Shown here: one piece after another, positions 21,338 through 32,640 of the stretch | How the letters are laid out: each line of letters opens with the position of its first letter | Numbering within the stretch: the first letter of the stretch is position 1 | Translations under genes and position numbers: made by a program | The notes under the pieces: generated by a model | The model's input: the letters and a program-made list of their open reading frames with translations, nothing else | What the model was told of the DNA's origin: nothing | Databases searched by the model: none | Assembly (NCBI GenBank): GCA_944472155.2 | Contig: OX235272.1 | Span: 9,656,354-9,720,353, forward strand | DNA length: 64,000 nt | DNA from: Trichobilharzia szidati | Lineage: Eukaryota; Platyhelminthes; Trematoda; Strigeidida; Schistosomatidae | Direction of reading: 5' to 3'

Positions 21338-21545
21338 GTAGATTTCCATCATGAGCTGACATCAGTTAGAGAACCATCGGGAAACCTGGGAGTACTGGAC
21401 AGCTGTTTCGTCCTAGTTTTGGACTCTTCAGCAGCACGTACCCACTAGGGTTCTAACCCAGGACCTTCTGGTTTCAAGGCGAGCTTGTATACCATTAAGC
21501 CACTGGGACCCGACCCAATGGCCCATGAATTCCAACTTCCACCAG
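21338..21545 (-). mobile_element. Sm-alpha retroposon, reverse copy (left arm of a fold-back)
   Basis: On the - strand: tRNA-like head with box A-like GTGGCTTAATGGT and a box B region (GGGTTAGAACCC, degenerate), then the hammerhead region and the GGTTCTCTAACTGATGTCAG tail. It abuts a forward copy starting at about 21541. Confidence 0.75.
21391..21440 (-). ncRNA. Hammerhead ribozyme candidate, core intact
   Basis: On the - strand: stem I strand GTGCTG, core CTGAAGA, stem II GTCC/GGAC closing a loop of AAAACTA, core GAAA, a short stem III (AC/GT around AGCT), cleavage triplet GTC, then stem I partner CAGTAC. This matches the CUGANGA...GAAA...NUH layout of the schistosome Sm-alpha hammerhead. 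Forward copies at 21555 and 21988 read GAAG in place of GAAA. Confidence 0.6.
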
Positions 21546-22115
21546 AAGGTCCTAGGTTCGAATCCCGGTGGGTACGTACTGCTGAAGAGTCCCAAACTAG
21601 GACGAAGCGGCTGTCCAGTACTCCCAGGTTTTCCAATGGTTCTCTAACTGATGTCAGCTCATGATGAAAATCCTGTAACCAATCAAATCCCTACAAACCA
21701 ACACTTGAATATCAATGACATGCTCACTAGCGACATGCCCTATTCAGGTAGGTAAAGCCTTGGGTTCTAGTGAGAAGTCGTGACCAGTAGGGTGCAGCAG
21801 GTCAGGTGTGAGGACAAATACTTGCCGAAGACATTGGCTAGGGGTCGCGCTATGTCATGAATTGGCAAAAGTTGGAATTCATGGGCCATTGGATCGGGTC
21901 CCAGTGGCTTAATGGTATACGAGCTAGCTCGCCTTGTAACCAGAAGGTCCTGGGTTCGAATCCCGGTGGGTACGTACTGCTGAAGAGTCCCAAACTAGGA
22001 CGAAGCGGCTGTCCAGTACTCCCAGGTTTTCCAATGGTTCTCTAACTGATGTCAGCTCATGATGAAAATCCTGTAACCAATCAAATCCCTACAAACCAAC
22101 ACTTGAATGTTGTAG
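21541..22115 (+). mobile_element. Two forward Sm-alpha copies in direct repeat
   Basis: 21541-21710 and 21940-22110 share a segment of about 165 bp that differs by eye at one base (ctAggttcg against ctGggttcg). The second copy has the full tRNA-like head (GTGGCTTAATGGTATACGAG, box B GGGTTCGAATCCC). Both carry CTGAAGAG, GTCC/GGAC and GAAG. A spacing near 400 bp suggests remnants of a tandem array or a local duplication. Confidence 0.75.
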
Positions 22116-22119
22116 ACGT

Positions 22120-22895
22120 CATTTACTGATGAAGCCAGGTTGGTTTGACCACCACTGGCTCTTTTCCAATCTGATCCTATGTCAGCTAACATTGCCCGTT
22201 GTCGAGGAAGGTGATAGCTAGGCTAGGCATGCGTAACACATATCCCAACCGTCTCAGCCAGTGTAAATTCACAACTTCGTCGATTGATTTCCTCTCCCTC
22301 CTTACCTAGCACTCGACCGAAGCCTAACCTCAATATTGCTCGCCCTATGATACAACTCCGCGCGGGAGATAGAACGCAAACACCTATGATCAAAGACAGT
22401 TAGCCTGCCTATTCTTGTCTTTCACTTGGAATGGCCATAACCAGCTCGCAGCCATAAAGGAGGACAGAGTGAACTGCTGAACAGTACACACGTCCTTTGG
22501 TCAACAGCCAGCTGGATGTCACGTCTACGCCAGAGACAGCGTAAACTGGAATATGCGATACGAGCCTTCTGTATTCATGCTGAGATTTCGCCAGCGATCA
22601 ATCCGCTGACGTTGGCTGATGCAACTTCCCAAATAAGTGAAGCGGTCAACACGCTCTACCACTTTACTCCCTATTTCTAAACTAGGAGTCAGTGTAGTCC
22701 AGTCCTGTAATATCATCTTACATTTGGCGGAAGCGAATCGTATACCAAACATTCGTACATTGCAGCTCAAGGTATTCAGAAGACTCCGCATTTTGTCAGC
22801 GTCCTCGCCCAGAAGGACTATATCGTCTGCATATCTTAAGTCAACGAGATTATTCCCTGGTAGCAAGTCAATCACTGAGTCTCTGAAGTGAGTTA
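22120..22895 (-). mobile_element. RTE-like LINE fragment
   Basis: The - strand frame ending at 22525 reads LLPGNNLVDLRYADDIVLLG, then NVRMFGIRFASAKCKMILQD and VVERVDRFTYLGSCIS. It then shifts frame, and the downstream blocks (reversed 22130-22520) are broken by stops. Here the site used by the nested LINE at 17107 is uninterrupted: DLRYADD. Confidence 0.8.
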
Positions 22896-23600
22896 GGGTT
22901 AATATATGTGTAAAACTTGGGCACTGTGGTAGTAAGTAATTCCATATTAGTTTGTTTATTAGATATATCACACAGTGAAACAGTATTATTTACTGGATGA
23001 CTTTTCGAACAGAATTTATTGTTCATGATCATATCAATTGTGTAATCTAATGAGTGACGTGTGATCAGGATGCATATAGAAACGAAGGAAAATATGGAAT
23101 AATCTAAGAGTCTTAAAGGAATAAAAGAGTTATAAGCAGTTAGGAAGACGGATATACAAAAATCAAGTGAGTAGAAATCAACACGGTTGTCGCCATGATA
23201 GTAAAAGTAGCTGAATAATTCTCTTTTGTGTACATAAATCTAGTTTCTCCAAATGAATGGCTAAGGCGGCAATACAGCAATACAAAGGAGACGAAAACGC
23301 ATTACCTCTAGCAGGTTATTTTCTTCACTTTGTAGACTACTCTGAAGGAGACGTTTGTTGAGATGGAATGGCCAGTGTCGACAAGGTGTTCGATTATCGC
23401 ACTCCTTATACAACCACTACTACCTTTCTGCTACCAGGCGGAATAGGATTCTTGAACCTTTTTAGACAGGATACGCGTCGAACGACCAATGTACCTGACT
23501 GACTGCACAGCAACAGGTCAACTGATATATGCTGATATAGAAGTGGTCAGATACAAGATCTTATCCTTAAGGGTTCTGCAGACCAATGGGCGACTGCAGG
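22896..23600 (-). mobile_element. Penelope-like pieces: terminal segment and GIY-YIG fragment
   Basis: 22896-23040 repeats the subfamily-3 Penelope end seen at 14570 ('cactgtggtagtaagtaatt'). 23230-23600 on the - strand is a decayed subfamily-2 nuclease region like 13177-13460 ('gaacgaccaatgtacctg' reversed is the YIGRS block). Confidence 0.6.
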
Positions 23601-24239
23601 ATACTACTCCTAACATTGCTATGAAGAATGTTCTCCTCAAAGATGCTGAAATTCTCCTCTTAAGGATATCTCAGGTTAAGTCTCCCTTGAAATTCACGTT
23701 CATCTAAAGTTTCTTATAAAAATGAACTGGCTGTTTAGTAGCTAAAGTATGTTTAAATCATTTCTCACTGATTACTTTTGTGTTTCTCTATTCAGCATTG
23801 TATACAGTTTAGAAAAATTCTATGAAATAAAATGAATTCATACAACCAGTTCCATCTGATAAGTTTGAACACAGAAAGAACTAATATATTTTGCAGGATA
23901 ATACGAGTTCAGGTCTCCAAATTTACTTAATTGTTAGTCCATGCCATAATTTTATTTTCTATCCGCCCCCCCCACCTTCTTAAACTTTTCCACTATATTA
24001 TGTATAAATTCACTCTGTTGTTCGAATTCTTTATTGTCTCTAGCTAGTCCTTTTCTCTAGCAAAATCTGGCCCCACCACCTCTTGTCCACTTATACTATA
24101 AATAGTTATTCTTTTAACACTGAGTAAAATAATTTGTTTACTTACATAATTTTTTGGAATTATGTTGCTTATACTTTCTATCCATAATAACTCGACGTTA
24201 CTGTGAGTAAAGTGTGTATGCGACTTAGAGTTTGATATT
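23601..24239 (+). other. Unassigned AT-rich spacer
   Basis: Contains a short repeat shared with 7738-7830 ('ccagttccat', 'aggataatacgag'). No ORF or gene is recognised. Confidence 0.4.
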
Positions 24240-25170
24240 GTTTAGGATGTATACTCAGGAGGGCTTCGTGTGCTTTTGGAAGTGTGTCAACAGTTGTTAC
24301 TTCCCGGCTGCCCACACCGTAAAAGTTGACTGGTCCTTCGGGTACCTGAAACAGAAAGACGGTTAGTGTTGCGTGACCGCAGAGCCCAGGGGACAACTGC
24401 TTGAGGTTGGCCGGTCACACACGGCCTGTGTGTACTGGTTTCTTGGATTGGTTCCGTATTAGTAACCTACAGGCGGTTATGGACTACCGTAGGGTAAGTC
24501 GAGATGTTCAATTTTCGTGGATAAACTTTTCCTAACCCCCTCTCTCCAGAGTGGAGAGACAGCATAGCTGACTGGCATGCTGGTCATCTGAGGGAAACAC
24601 CTTACTGCTGTTACATCCCTGTTCCCCAGCAGTACGGCTTTGGCCACAGACCCCCAGCATAGTGTCAAAGAAATTTCACACTATGCCAGTAACTGCGTTT
24701 AGTCTAATCGCTATCCTAACAATCTTCCTGGCATGGTAGGACCTGTGGGAACAATAGTTCCAGCCAGTATAGCTTGTTGAGTCATTACGATATGCAAGCC
24801 CGGCGAGCACCACGTCAAGCTAGTAGCTATTGGTTGGGGCAGCCATATAAGAAGGTGCAGACTTCCTGGCTAGTTGGGGCCCTCGGAACGGTAAACACCA
24901 ATGAAGACTGGAGACAATTGTGGTGATATGGCTCAAAATCGTTCTCAATGGCTAGCGGAGATGCACCTACTCCTTGTGACTTATAATACCCAATAAAACT
25001 ATATCGTTCTTCGATATTACTATTCTTTTTGCCTCATATCACTCTTTACTGTCTCTGTTTTGAATTTCTTTCTACTTTCTTCTCTTGCTTTGTGTGCTAC
25101 ATGGAGGGAGTGTGGCGACTCGAACTGCTGCACGTTTGTGCAAAGTTTTATGTTGAAACCAGTTAGCCAG
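24240..25170 (+). repeat. Second copy of the 0.5-kb repeat, then an RTE 3' end
   Basis: 24240-24830 matches 10470-10990 in landmark order. 24835-25170 is an RTE-like 3' end ('cactcctt...' to 'gttgaaaccagttagcc') with a CAGT tail, ending about 110 bp beyond the EMC6 stop codon. Confidence 0.65.
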
Positions 25171-25282
25171 TCAGTCAGTGATGGCAGATGCATTCCAAAG
25201 GGAACACATGATCGTCGAAACATTTTACAAAAAAAAACAAAAAAACAACAAATAAATAAGTTAAAATATAGTTATATTAAGA

Positions 25283-25668
25283 TTAATAAACATGAACCAT
25301 TCCATAAATAAAAGTCCAAAATAAAATATACGTTGTCAACTCTCCAAATACTCCTCCATAAGTTAAACATGATCGTTGAATAAAATATTTATTCCAAGAT
25401 TTTCCAGTCTTTTGTAGCAATAACAATGATAAAAAACCATTTGCCATGAAGTAAAACATGAATCCAACTAGTCCTAAAGAAAATAAAATGAATGTTAGTT
25501 AGTTAGTTAGTTAGTCCAATAGAAAATTTCTCGCCCACCTGTTAAACCTAATATCCCGGCTGTACATCCAGAAAGTGCTGCAATCGATACACGGCAATAA
25601 TTGACCATAGCAAGATTATGTTGTGCAGCTGATGGACTATATGTGACTGTATCTCCTGGAGTTCCCAT
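25283..25668 (-). CDS. EMC6: ER membrane protein complex subunit 6; 2 exons
   Basis: EMC6 is a small membrane subunit of the EMC, which inserts and stabilises membrane proteins in the ER. Exon 1 is 25539-25668 (ATG at 25668-25666) and exon 2 is 25283-25473, joined across a 65-nt intron (donor GTGGGC, acceptor TTTCTTTAG) that splits a glycine codon. The protein is 106 aa, against about 110 in animals. Diagnostic stretches are [20 protein letters not shown] and [14 protein letters not shown] (first hairpin), SWNKYF, then [16 protein letters not shown] at the C-terminus, which is nearly invariant in the family. The intron carries a TTAG run. Both exons are short and easily missed by ORF scans. 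No damage is seen. Confidence 0.93.
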
Positions 25669-27610
25669 CTGTTTGTGATTACTAGTATTTACAATACGTT
25701 TGGTATCAAAATAACCTTTGGAAGAATCTTAAAAAATGTATATTATCTCGACTGGTCTTCTGTAGTAACTTCCTCAACCAGAGACAGTTCCAGTTGTAAT
25801 ATGTCAAGGAATATGTTGATTTTCAATTCGCGACTTCGTACTCCCTTTTATTTAGCTGAATATTGACAAAACAGTATTAGTATAGAATGAGGACACCTTA
25901 TATATATGCAAGTAAAATGTAACTGCCACAGACAATACATAAGAGAAACAACAATTTGATAAAGACTGGTGAAGATTTACAGAAATACGTCAGCCACGGT
26001 GCAAATATATTTCAACTCAGTCACGTTAAAAACATTCCACTATCAATGTTATTAAAAACACAGATATGGACACCAAGAGATGTACCACAATGATGAGACA
26101 TGTAGTCAGCAACGGTGAGGGTACGATTATAGTCTCTCATGAAATTGTTGTTCAGTAGTTTATGCGAGGCCTAAGATACTGTCCGGATGCAGATAGTTGT
26201 TTTATAGGGACAAAACTCTGAACCTTCGACTTGAAGTCTGATCCACAAGTGGGTGGGGCAGAGTGTTCCCATGATTACAGCTAGATGAAACGGGTTCATA
26301 CGCCATTCAATCCTTTCAGATTCTACAGCCCATGTTCACCAACGGTTTGGACTCAAGGTTTTCCAGCTCCCCTGGGTGAACCTGTATATCTTGAAAGCAT
26401 GTGTACAATGGTATAGGTTCCACTTGACGTATGAGGTTAGATTACACTGTCCAGTCCTCCAGGCTGTATCAGACGGAGGGAGACTGTGATTCTAGAACTA
26501 TGCTAAAGTAAGCATCATTTAACCTTGCCTTAAGAGTTTCATTCAGCTTCTTTGGTTATGTTGAACAATCTAGCTATGGTGTTTCATTGACTCTGTTGCA
26601 GATGAAAAGTGTTTGAAAAAGAGCGAATATTTGTAATCCATAAGCCTGCCAAAGTAATTTGACTGAGTTAACTGATTCATTTGAAAACTCTGCGGAGAAT
26701 AAGGTTATATTTAACCGGTATAAGCACTGAGTATTTGTTTGGTAGTATCAGAATACGTTTCACAACAGTCAGTACTTGCTTACTGTTATCGGACATATTT
26801 CAGAATCGTAACTTTCACCAAGCGCTCTTTCGGGTTTGAAAACCACGCCATGCGTTCGTACAGAACTTATCTTGTCTTTCTAAGTATATTTCAGTATTCT
26901 GATAACAAATTAATTATTTAGTGGTTCTGTCGTTCTCAATTAACTAGTGCACTGAAACTAAATATAGTGAGATGACTACGAAATCAAGGTGTCATATTAA
27001 TGCTGCTATGGATTACAATAGCTTTAAAAAGGTTATCTCGGGTCGAAACTTTACGATTTTGTGTGTCACTACTAGAGAGGTTATGAGTTATTAAGTCTCG
27101 CCATATCTGAAACAGTGAAAAGGCAATTACTTTTCAGTGATTTACCTCCTTAATTCCATTTCCGTATATGCAGATTCTTAAACAAAGCTAACAAGCTGCA
27201 TATTTTTGGTTGAATAAAAAATAACTCACTCGTCTATGGTTTAAAATAAAGCCCAAATCATTGAGAACAGAACAGTAGACCAACTAACCTTGAGAATTCG
27301 AATTTTACGCCACCGAACTACCTTCAACCTACACGTGGCCAGCTACTGCAAAGCAGTGTACATACTGTCTTGTGTGATAAAGGAAGGCTTTTAACCTATT
27401 GTAGTCCATTTTATGGCGAATAATCGTCCCAATGTGTTACCTCTTGAACCATTCAACTCAATACAGGGCAATTGCATGTTAATAAGTTTATTGGATAGAC
27501 CACAAACAGGAGTAACACTACTCACTTGGTGACGTTACTAACACAGTTAGTGGTTCAAAGGCATATGCACTATACCAAAATAACTTTGAACCTCGGCTCT
27601 TATAATTCTT
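25669..27610. other. Unassigned intergenic DNA upstream of EMC6
   Basis: AT-rich with stops in all frames. The EMC6 promoter should lie at its left edge. I see no recognised element or exon. Confidence 0.4.
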
Positions 27611-27612
27611 GT

Positions 27613-28476
27613 TCATGCGTGAAGTGCAATTGCAGAGCTTTTTCCGAAATTACTTATCTTCTCGAGGTCAACCATTCTTACCTTAGCTAAATTCTTTTGT
27701 TCCGACAATCTGATTACCCTCGATCTACTAGTCTGACCTATATAGTTGACCTCACAGTCACAGGGTAGAAGCAATTCTTGTTCACCTTTTTTCTCACTCA
27801 TCACTTTGTATTTTTTCCCTTAACGCTTGCATACAGTGGAGTAAATGCTGAACTCCTAATATGCATTCTTCCATTGAAATTTTTTTGTAATTCTTAGTCA
27901 AGTCAACTGAAAATACGCCTAATAGCAGTAGCTCAACACGTGTCCTGGGCATCTGGAAAAATCCACTACCCTAACGAAAAATGGGAAAAAAGAACACCAA
28001 TCCAAATAAACATGCCTGCTTTTTCTGCGGAGGCATATTTGTTCTACAGAGGAAATCCTGAAAGTTGATTAATGCCAATGCCTGTGTTAATCAAGATAAT
28101 AGTATTGTGTGGTAACACACAGTAGGAAGAGCGAAATGGCCTTTTGTAAAACTGATGAGAAGACTCCTCACTGAAATTTTTTTCCTTCATGAATTACACC
28201 TATGAATCAAGGTGTGATTGAGTGTTGTTTTACTCTCCATCCATGCACACGCAGCTGGACTCCAAACAACCGAGACAGCCGTTCGGCGCTTAGTACACTT
28301 CAAAATTGCAAGCTAGCACTGCTCCGTAACAAGAGTGGGTCTCTTAGCAACTCATAACAGCTATTTGCGTATAAAGTCACGAGCTTATTAGATCATATTC
28401 TCACTGAGCCAATGTATGAAGATAGCACAATTAGACCAAATGCTGCATGTTTGGTGAAATGACTATGTGACTGTAT
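27613..28476 (-). pseudogene. Penelope-like GIY-YIG fragment and unassigned flank
   Basis: 27613-27804 on the - strand reads LLPCDCEVNYIGQTSRSRVI followed by RLSEQKNLAKVRMVDLEKIS, the subfamily-3 nuclease core also seen at 15050. The rest, up to the LTR element, shows no gene. Confidence 0.6.
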
Positions 28477-28481
28477 GACCC

Positions 28482-28865
28482 TGTAGGATTATTTTTGCCC
28501 TACAGATTTAGTCCTTCCTCAATACTGACGACACAGAGTCTGGGCTTAACTATAGTTAAAACAGAATGACTTGACTTTAACTTTATCTGTTTCTAAAACA
28601 TAAAATAAATCATACAATTACACCAAGAAAAATGTACAAATCCACTGACATTACAAAAAAAGGACAAAAACGTACCGAACAGTATTGAGGGTACGGACAA
28701 AATGAACAGTCAATTAATTACATGTATACACAAATAGAGTGACAGACAAAAAAGAACATTCAGGGTCACATCACGTGGTGAGAGTTACAATAAATTGACC
28801 AATAATCGTCACATCATATTGATTAACTGTCTATCATATAGTCTATCTATCTGTCGCGATTAACA
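28482..28865 (-). repeat. LTR (3' LTR of the - strand element)
   Basis: 384 bp, plus-strand start TGTAGGATT and end GATTAACA. It differs from the other LTR by eye only at 28740 (T here, C at 33190). Confidence 0.95.
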
Positions 28866-29219
28866 CTCCCCGCGAACGATCACCACGTTGACTTCTCGTA
28901 CACTTCTTATATATTGTTTCACTTCTTGAGTTGAAGTTTTCAAACACAGTGTCCTGACGTGGCCATCTTGGTCATAGTACATCTGCTTAACTATAGCCTT
29001 TCGCCAGAGACCTCTCTGTGTGTCAGCACTGTTAACTAAGACGAGATCATCAGGTTGTAGATTGTGCTTTATATCCAACCACTTAGATCTTGTTTGCAGC
29101 ATCAGAAGATATCCACGTAGCCATTTATGCCAGAACAAATCTGTCAAATATTTTGAAAGTAGTTCACTATAGTGTTGGAAGAAAGCATACCCATACATAG
29201 CATTCTCTTTACTTTTGTA
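28860..29219 (-). pseudogene. BEL/Pao pol C-terminal tail (DUF5641-like)
   Basis: The C-terminal domain that follows integrase in BEL/Pao polyproteins. Visible: DLFWHKWLRGYL (the FWxxW block), LQTRSKW, LQPDDLVLVNSADTQRGLWR (the usual GDLVLV..RGxWP), then DGHVRTLCLKTSTQE. The frame closes with a TAA lying inside the first bases of the 3' LTR (28860-28862). It is in frame with the DPP3 piece, separated only by the TAA at 29220-29222. Nothing of RT or the integrase core precedes it. Confidence 0.75.
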
Positions 29220-30400
29220 TTACTGTAATTTTCTTAAGAATTCACCAATTGCTGGACGAGCCACAGTTAAAAGTCTTTTTGGATCCAAGGAAATACACAA
29301 ATCAGATGAATCGTCCTCACCGACTACTTCATCTGTACGTACCATAGAATCGTCAGCTTCAATCAAAACTCGCAGAATCGCATAACAAGCACAATAATGT
29401 GCTTGACACCATGATCCAATGTCATCAGCATTTTCTACTGGAGAATAAAACTCCATGGAAGTTACAACTGAAGGAATCATTGACAACCAATTAATATAGA
29501 CTGCATCTGGGACATTGCCTTGAGCACAGTTGGTATTCAAACCGAACTGCTCCAGAACAAGAGGTAAATCAGATAAATAAATTCCAACGCACTCAGCTTG
29601 ACACTTGTCTATTGCAGATGAAAGGTTTGAAAACTTGCTGTCATACGTTTCTCCTGGTTCACACCAACCTTTTACAGGACCTCCATTTATGACATATTCA
29701 GTAGTTTTCGTGTGGAAATTTCGTTTTCCATAACAATCACGCCAAAACGGTTTACCTGAACCACATCCCATCAGTTCATGAAGTCCAACTTGTAATTCAA
29801 AGGAACTTTCAGCATGTTCCACGTACATTTGTTTGTCTTCATTACTTAGAAACTCTGATTTAGGATCCTTGAAACGAACACTAAGTACATTATTCAAAGA
29901 AACATTTTTAAATCCCTCAACTTGTCGCACATCATCATAGTTAGGAATATTAGTTCCAAAAGGAATTCCAGAAGTTTCAAACGTAACTACATCCAAACCA
30001 GTAAGGTCTGGCTGTAAGAAATTAACTTTTTCAAATGTAGAAGGCCATGGTAAATTTGTTAACAACCTTTCAGCATTATTCACAAGTCCTCGGAATTTTT
30101 TAGACACTGATCTATTTACAACAGCGACAAATGATTCAAACCTTGCACGAACACCAAAGGGATCACGGTATGACTCTATAAACCCAATATACTTTTCAAC
30201 AACAGGGTTCTTATCTTTAACCCATAACCTGAAGGCATCTTTGTGAGTGGCTACTGAGCCAGTAGTGAAGCTTTCAACATACTGATACCACATTTCTGAT
30301 TCAATTTGGTTAAGCGAATGTGCTTTAAAATCTTTACGACAATCGACTAGTAACTTCATCAGCTCACTATAGTCACCATATTCAAGCTGCAAAGATGTGT
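29220..30400 (-). pseudogene. DPP3: Dipeptidyl peptidase III fragment (M49), second zinc ligand lost
   Basis: DPP3 is a cytosolic zinc exopeptidase of the M49 family. About 390 codons match its catalytic half: YVESFTTGSVATHKDAFRLW, VEKYIGFIESYRDPFG, NLPWPSTFEKVNFLQPD, GIPFGTNIPNYDDVRQVEGF, then the zinc motif as HELMGCGSGK, where the family has HELLGHGSGK, so the second His is Cys (codon 29765-29763). The third-ligand region reads DKCQAECVG where the family has EECRAESVG. The match ends at FLRKLQ and a TAA. It is intronless. The N-terminal half of DPP3 and the last ~80 residues are missing. Not expected to be catalytic. Confidence 0.88.
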
Positions 30401-32640
30401 CCGAGGGAAGGGCATCTCTTAACTTCTCACGACGTTGACTTAGACGGATTTGCAGGTCATGGTAACGTTGGGATAACTGTCGTTGTTTTCCTTGGATAAT
30501 AGGGGCGTCGAAATAACTTTCTGCAGCAAGCGTGTCAGCCTGGACTTTGAATGTATCTATACGTTCACGATGAGTAGCTACATCAGATTCAAGCAAGTTG
30601 TGCCGCTTTTGTGCGTTCATCACACCGTTTAGATCACGACCGACATCCTCTGAGGCTATCTGAGCTTCAACATCATTCGGCCATAACTCGACATCTAAGT
30701 TGCGAGCGAACTGTTGTTGCCTACTTGCTTGATCTAAATTTTTCCTCTTGTCTCTCACGGCATTTACGAGATGAGACCAAGTTTCATCCAACTGTTCAAT
30801 CTTTACTTTTATCGCTGGCGAGTTGTAGTGGTTTGCATTTAACAAATCCTAACCTGTCTTTTTAATATCTTCAACGCGGGATTGGTTCACTTGTATATAT
30901 GCCTCGAAATTCTGATGCTTCTGCACCTTTGTTTGCAAATTCGTGGAGTCTGTAACTTGCATCAAGTGCATTTCTAAGTTTTCCTGATATCCACGACTGC
31001 ATTTCATCTGCATCTCTATCGAAAATTTGGTAACGGTGGTAATCTTCAAGACGCTGACGGCGGTTCTGAGCTTTCTCCTTTAATGCATTTCGTCTAATTT
31101 GAAGACCTTCCTGAATCTCATGAACCTGCGCAGCCGCATGGTGGTTTGATTGGATTAATTTTGCAGCGAATTCACCAAGTTGTCGCATCTTTTCTTCTTG
31201 TGCTAAAGGTGACTTTTCGAAGCCTCCATGTTTCCTTATGAGTACTTCCACAGAATCGAGTGAGTCTCCCACACCTTTTATTTCTAAGAGGGCCTCTTGC
31301 TTACCAATTCAAGATTCCGACTGTTCAACGTCGCGGTAAAAATACTGAAGGCCCACACGCTGTTCTAGCTGTTCACGTCTTTCCTCACACAACTGCATCA
31401 GGGAGGCTCTCCCTCTTTCAAGGGTGGAAAGTTTAGCAGCTATGTCTCCACTACAGGGATGGCCAACACTTAGTAATGCCTGACCTTCTTGCATGCATGT
31501 ATCGAAACTGTCAGCTCGAGAATTTATCTCAGCGGTGTATTGCTTATGTCGCTCTACTTGGGCTTCAGCACCAGCTACATCCTTTGCCAAATCATCCGCC
31601 GATATTAACGTCTTCATGTCATTCATCCACATACTCAAGTCTCTCCAGTCAACCAAAAAGCGATGCATCTTGAATGACTCTTCCAGTTTACCTCTCCTAT
31701 CTACAGCCTGACTTTTCAGCTTATCCCATGCAGTAATTAATGCATCATACTTGCCTTGTATAGTATCTTGCGAATCAGGATGCTTCTGTGCAAGCGCCTT
31801 AGCATCATCTCCAAGTTGAACAATCTTCTCATCTGGTGTAGTCAAATCCCTTTCTAATGCTTCATGCTTCCTTTGTAAGGCTTGGACTGAGGCAAGATCA
31901 CGACCACAGTCCTCAATGGATAAAGGAATGGACTTTTCATTCACCCACGATATACCTTTATCTATGTCTCTAAAGAAGCGCTGTATCTCATAGGCTTCCA
32001 GGAGCTTTCCTTTTCGTTTTCTAGCCAGATCTTTCAGACGTTCTAGAGCTTCGTGGACCTCTCTGGACTTTTCTATGACTAGAGCATCCTCAGGAAATTC
32101 CTCTTTTAGAAGTTCATCTGCCTTCCGATAGATGTTTTCGGCACGACTCTCTTTATACTCGAGATCCTTTATAAACTCATCAAACTTTTTGAAGTGTCTC
32201 AACATGTTCCAAGTCTTGACCTAAATCCTCTGATGTTACGTAAGTTTCTTTTTCACGTATCCAGAAAAGTATCTCCTCGACTTGGCGTAAAAATTGGACA
32301 AATTTAAGCGTTAGGTTGATAAGACGTGATTTTTCTCTGAAAATAGCCAAAAGCCTTTCCCACAGGGCATGCAATTCATCAAGACGGTTTTTGATAATAT
32401 CTGTTGCGTAGTGCCCCTGACCAATCATTCCTCCCGCAGAATCCAGAGCTGACAATGTTTCAGCATGAACTGTTACTTCGAACTCAAGCTCTTGATGTTT
32501 CTGTTTTTTCAGCTGAAGATCACTGAGTTCTTTAAAATCCTCGTTTGCATAGGTTTGCAGTTTTTCATTGACCCAACACTCAAGTTCATCGGCATCCATC
32601 TTAAAATATTGATATCTTTTAAGCATGTCCAGAAACTTAG
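30401..32640 (-). pseudogene. Alpha-spectrin repeats (about seven), intronless, frame-broken
   Basis: Matches the N-terminal part of alpha-spectrin, a membrane-skeleton protein made of ~106-residue triple-helix repeats. Order is collinear with the family: FKMDADELECWVNEKLQ, VTSEDLGQDLEHVETLQK, GRDLASVQALQRKHEALERD, FLVDWRDLSMWMNDMKTLIS, LAKDVAGAEAQVERHKQ, GVGDSLDSVEVLIRKHGGFE, then RQQQFARNLDVELW and NAQKRHNLLESDVATHRERI. Four ORF pieces are separated by a frameshift near 32190 (LQKKFDEF block), a stop and shift near 31310, and a further break at 30850-30960. Alpha rather than beta is preferred because GQDLEHVE, DVAGAEA and GDSLDSVE occur in alpha. The last piece runs in frame into DPP3. Confidence 0.87.

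Noticed and set aside
25500..25515. TTAG run as telomere-like repeat
   Set aside because: Only about four units inside the EMC6 intron; a simple microsatellite.
30401..32640. Ordinary LINE-made processed pseudogene of spectrin
   Set aside because: No poly(A) tract or LINE-type target-site duplication borders the spectrin part; LTRs bound it instead.
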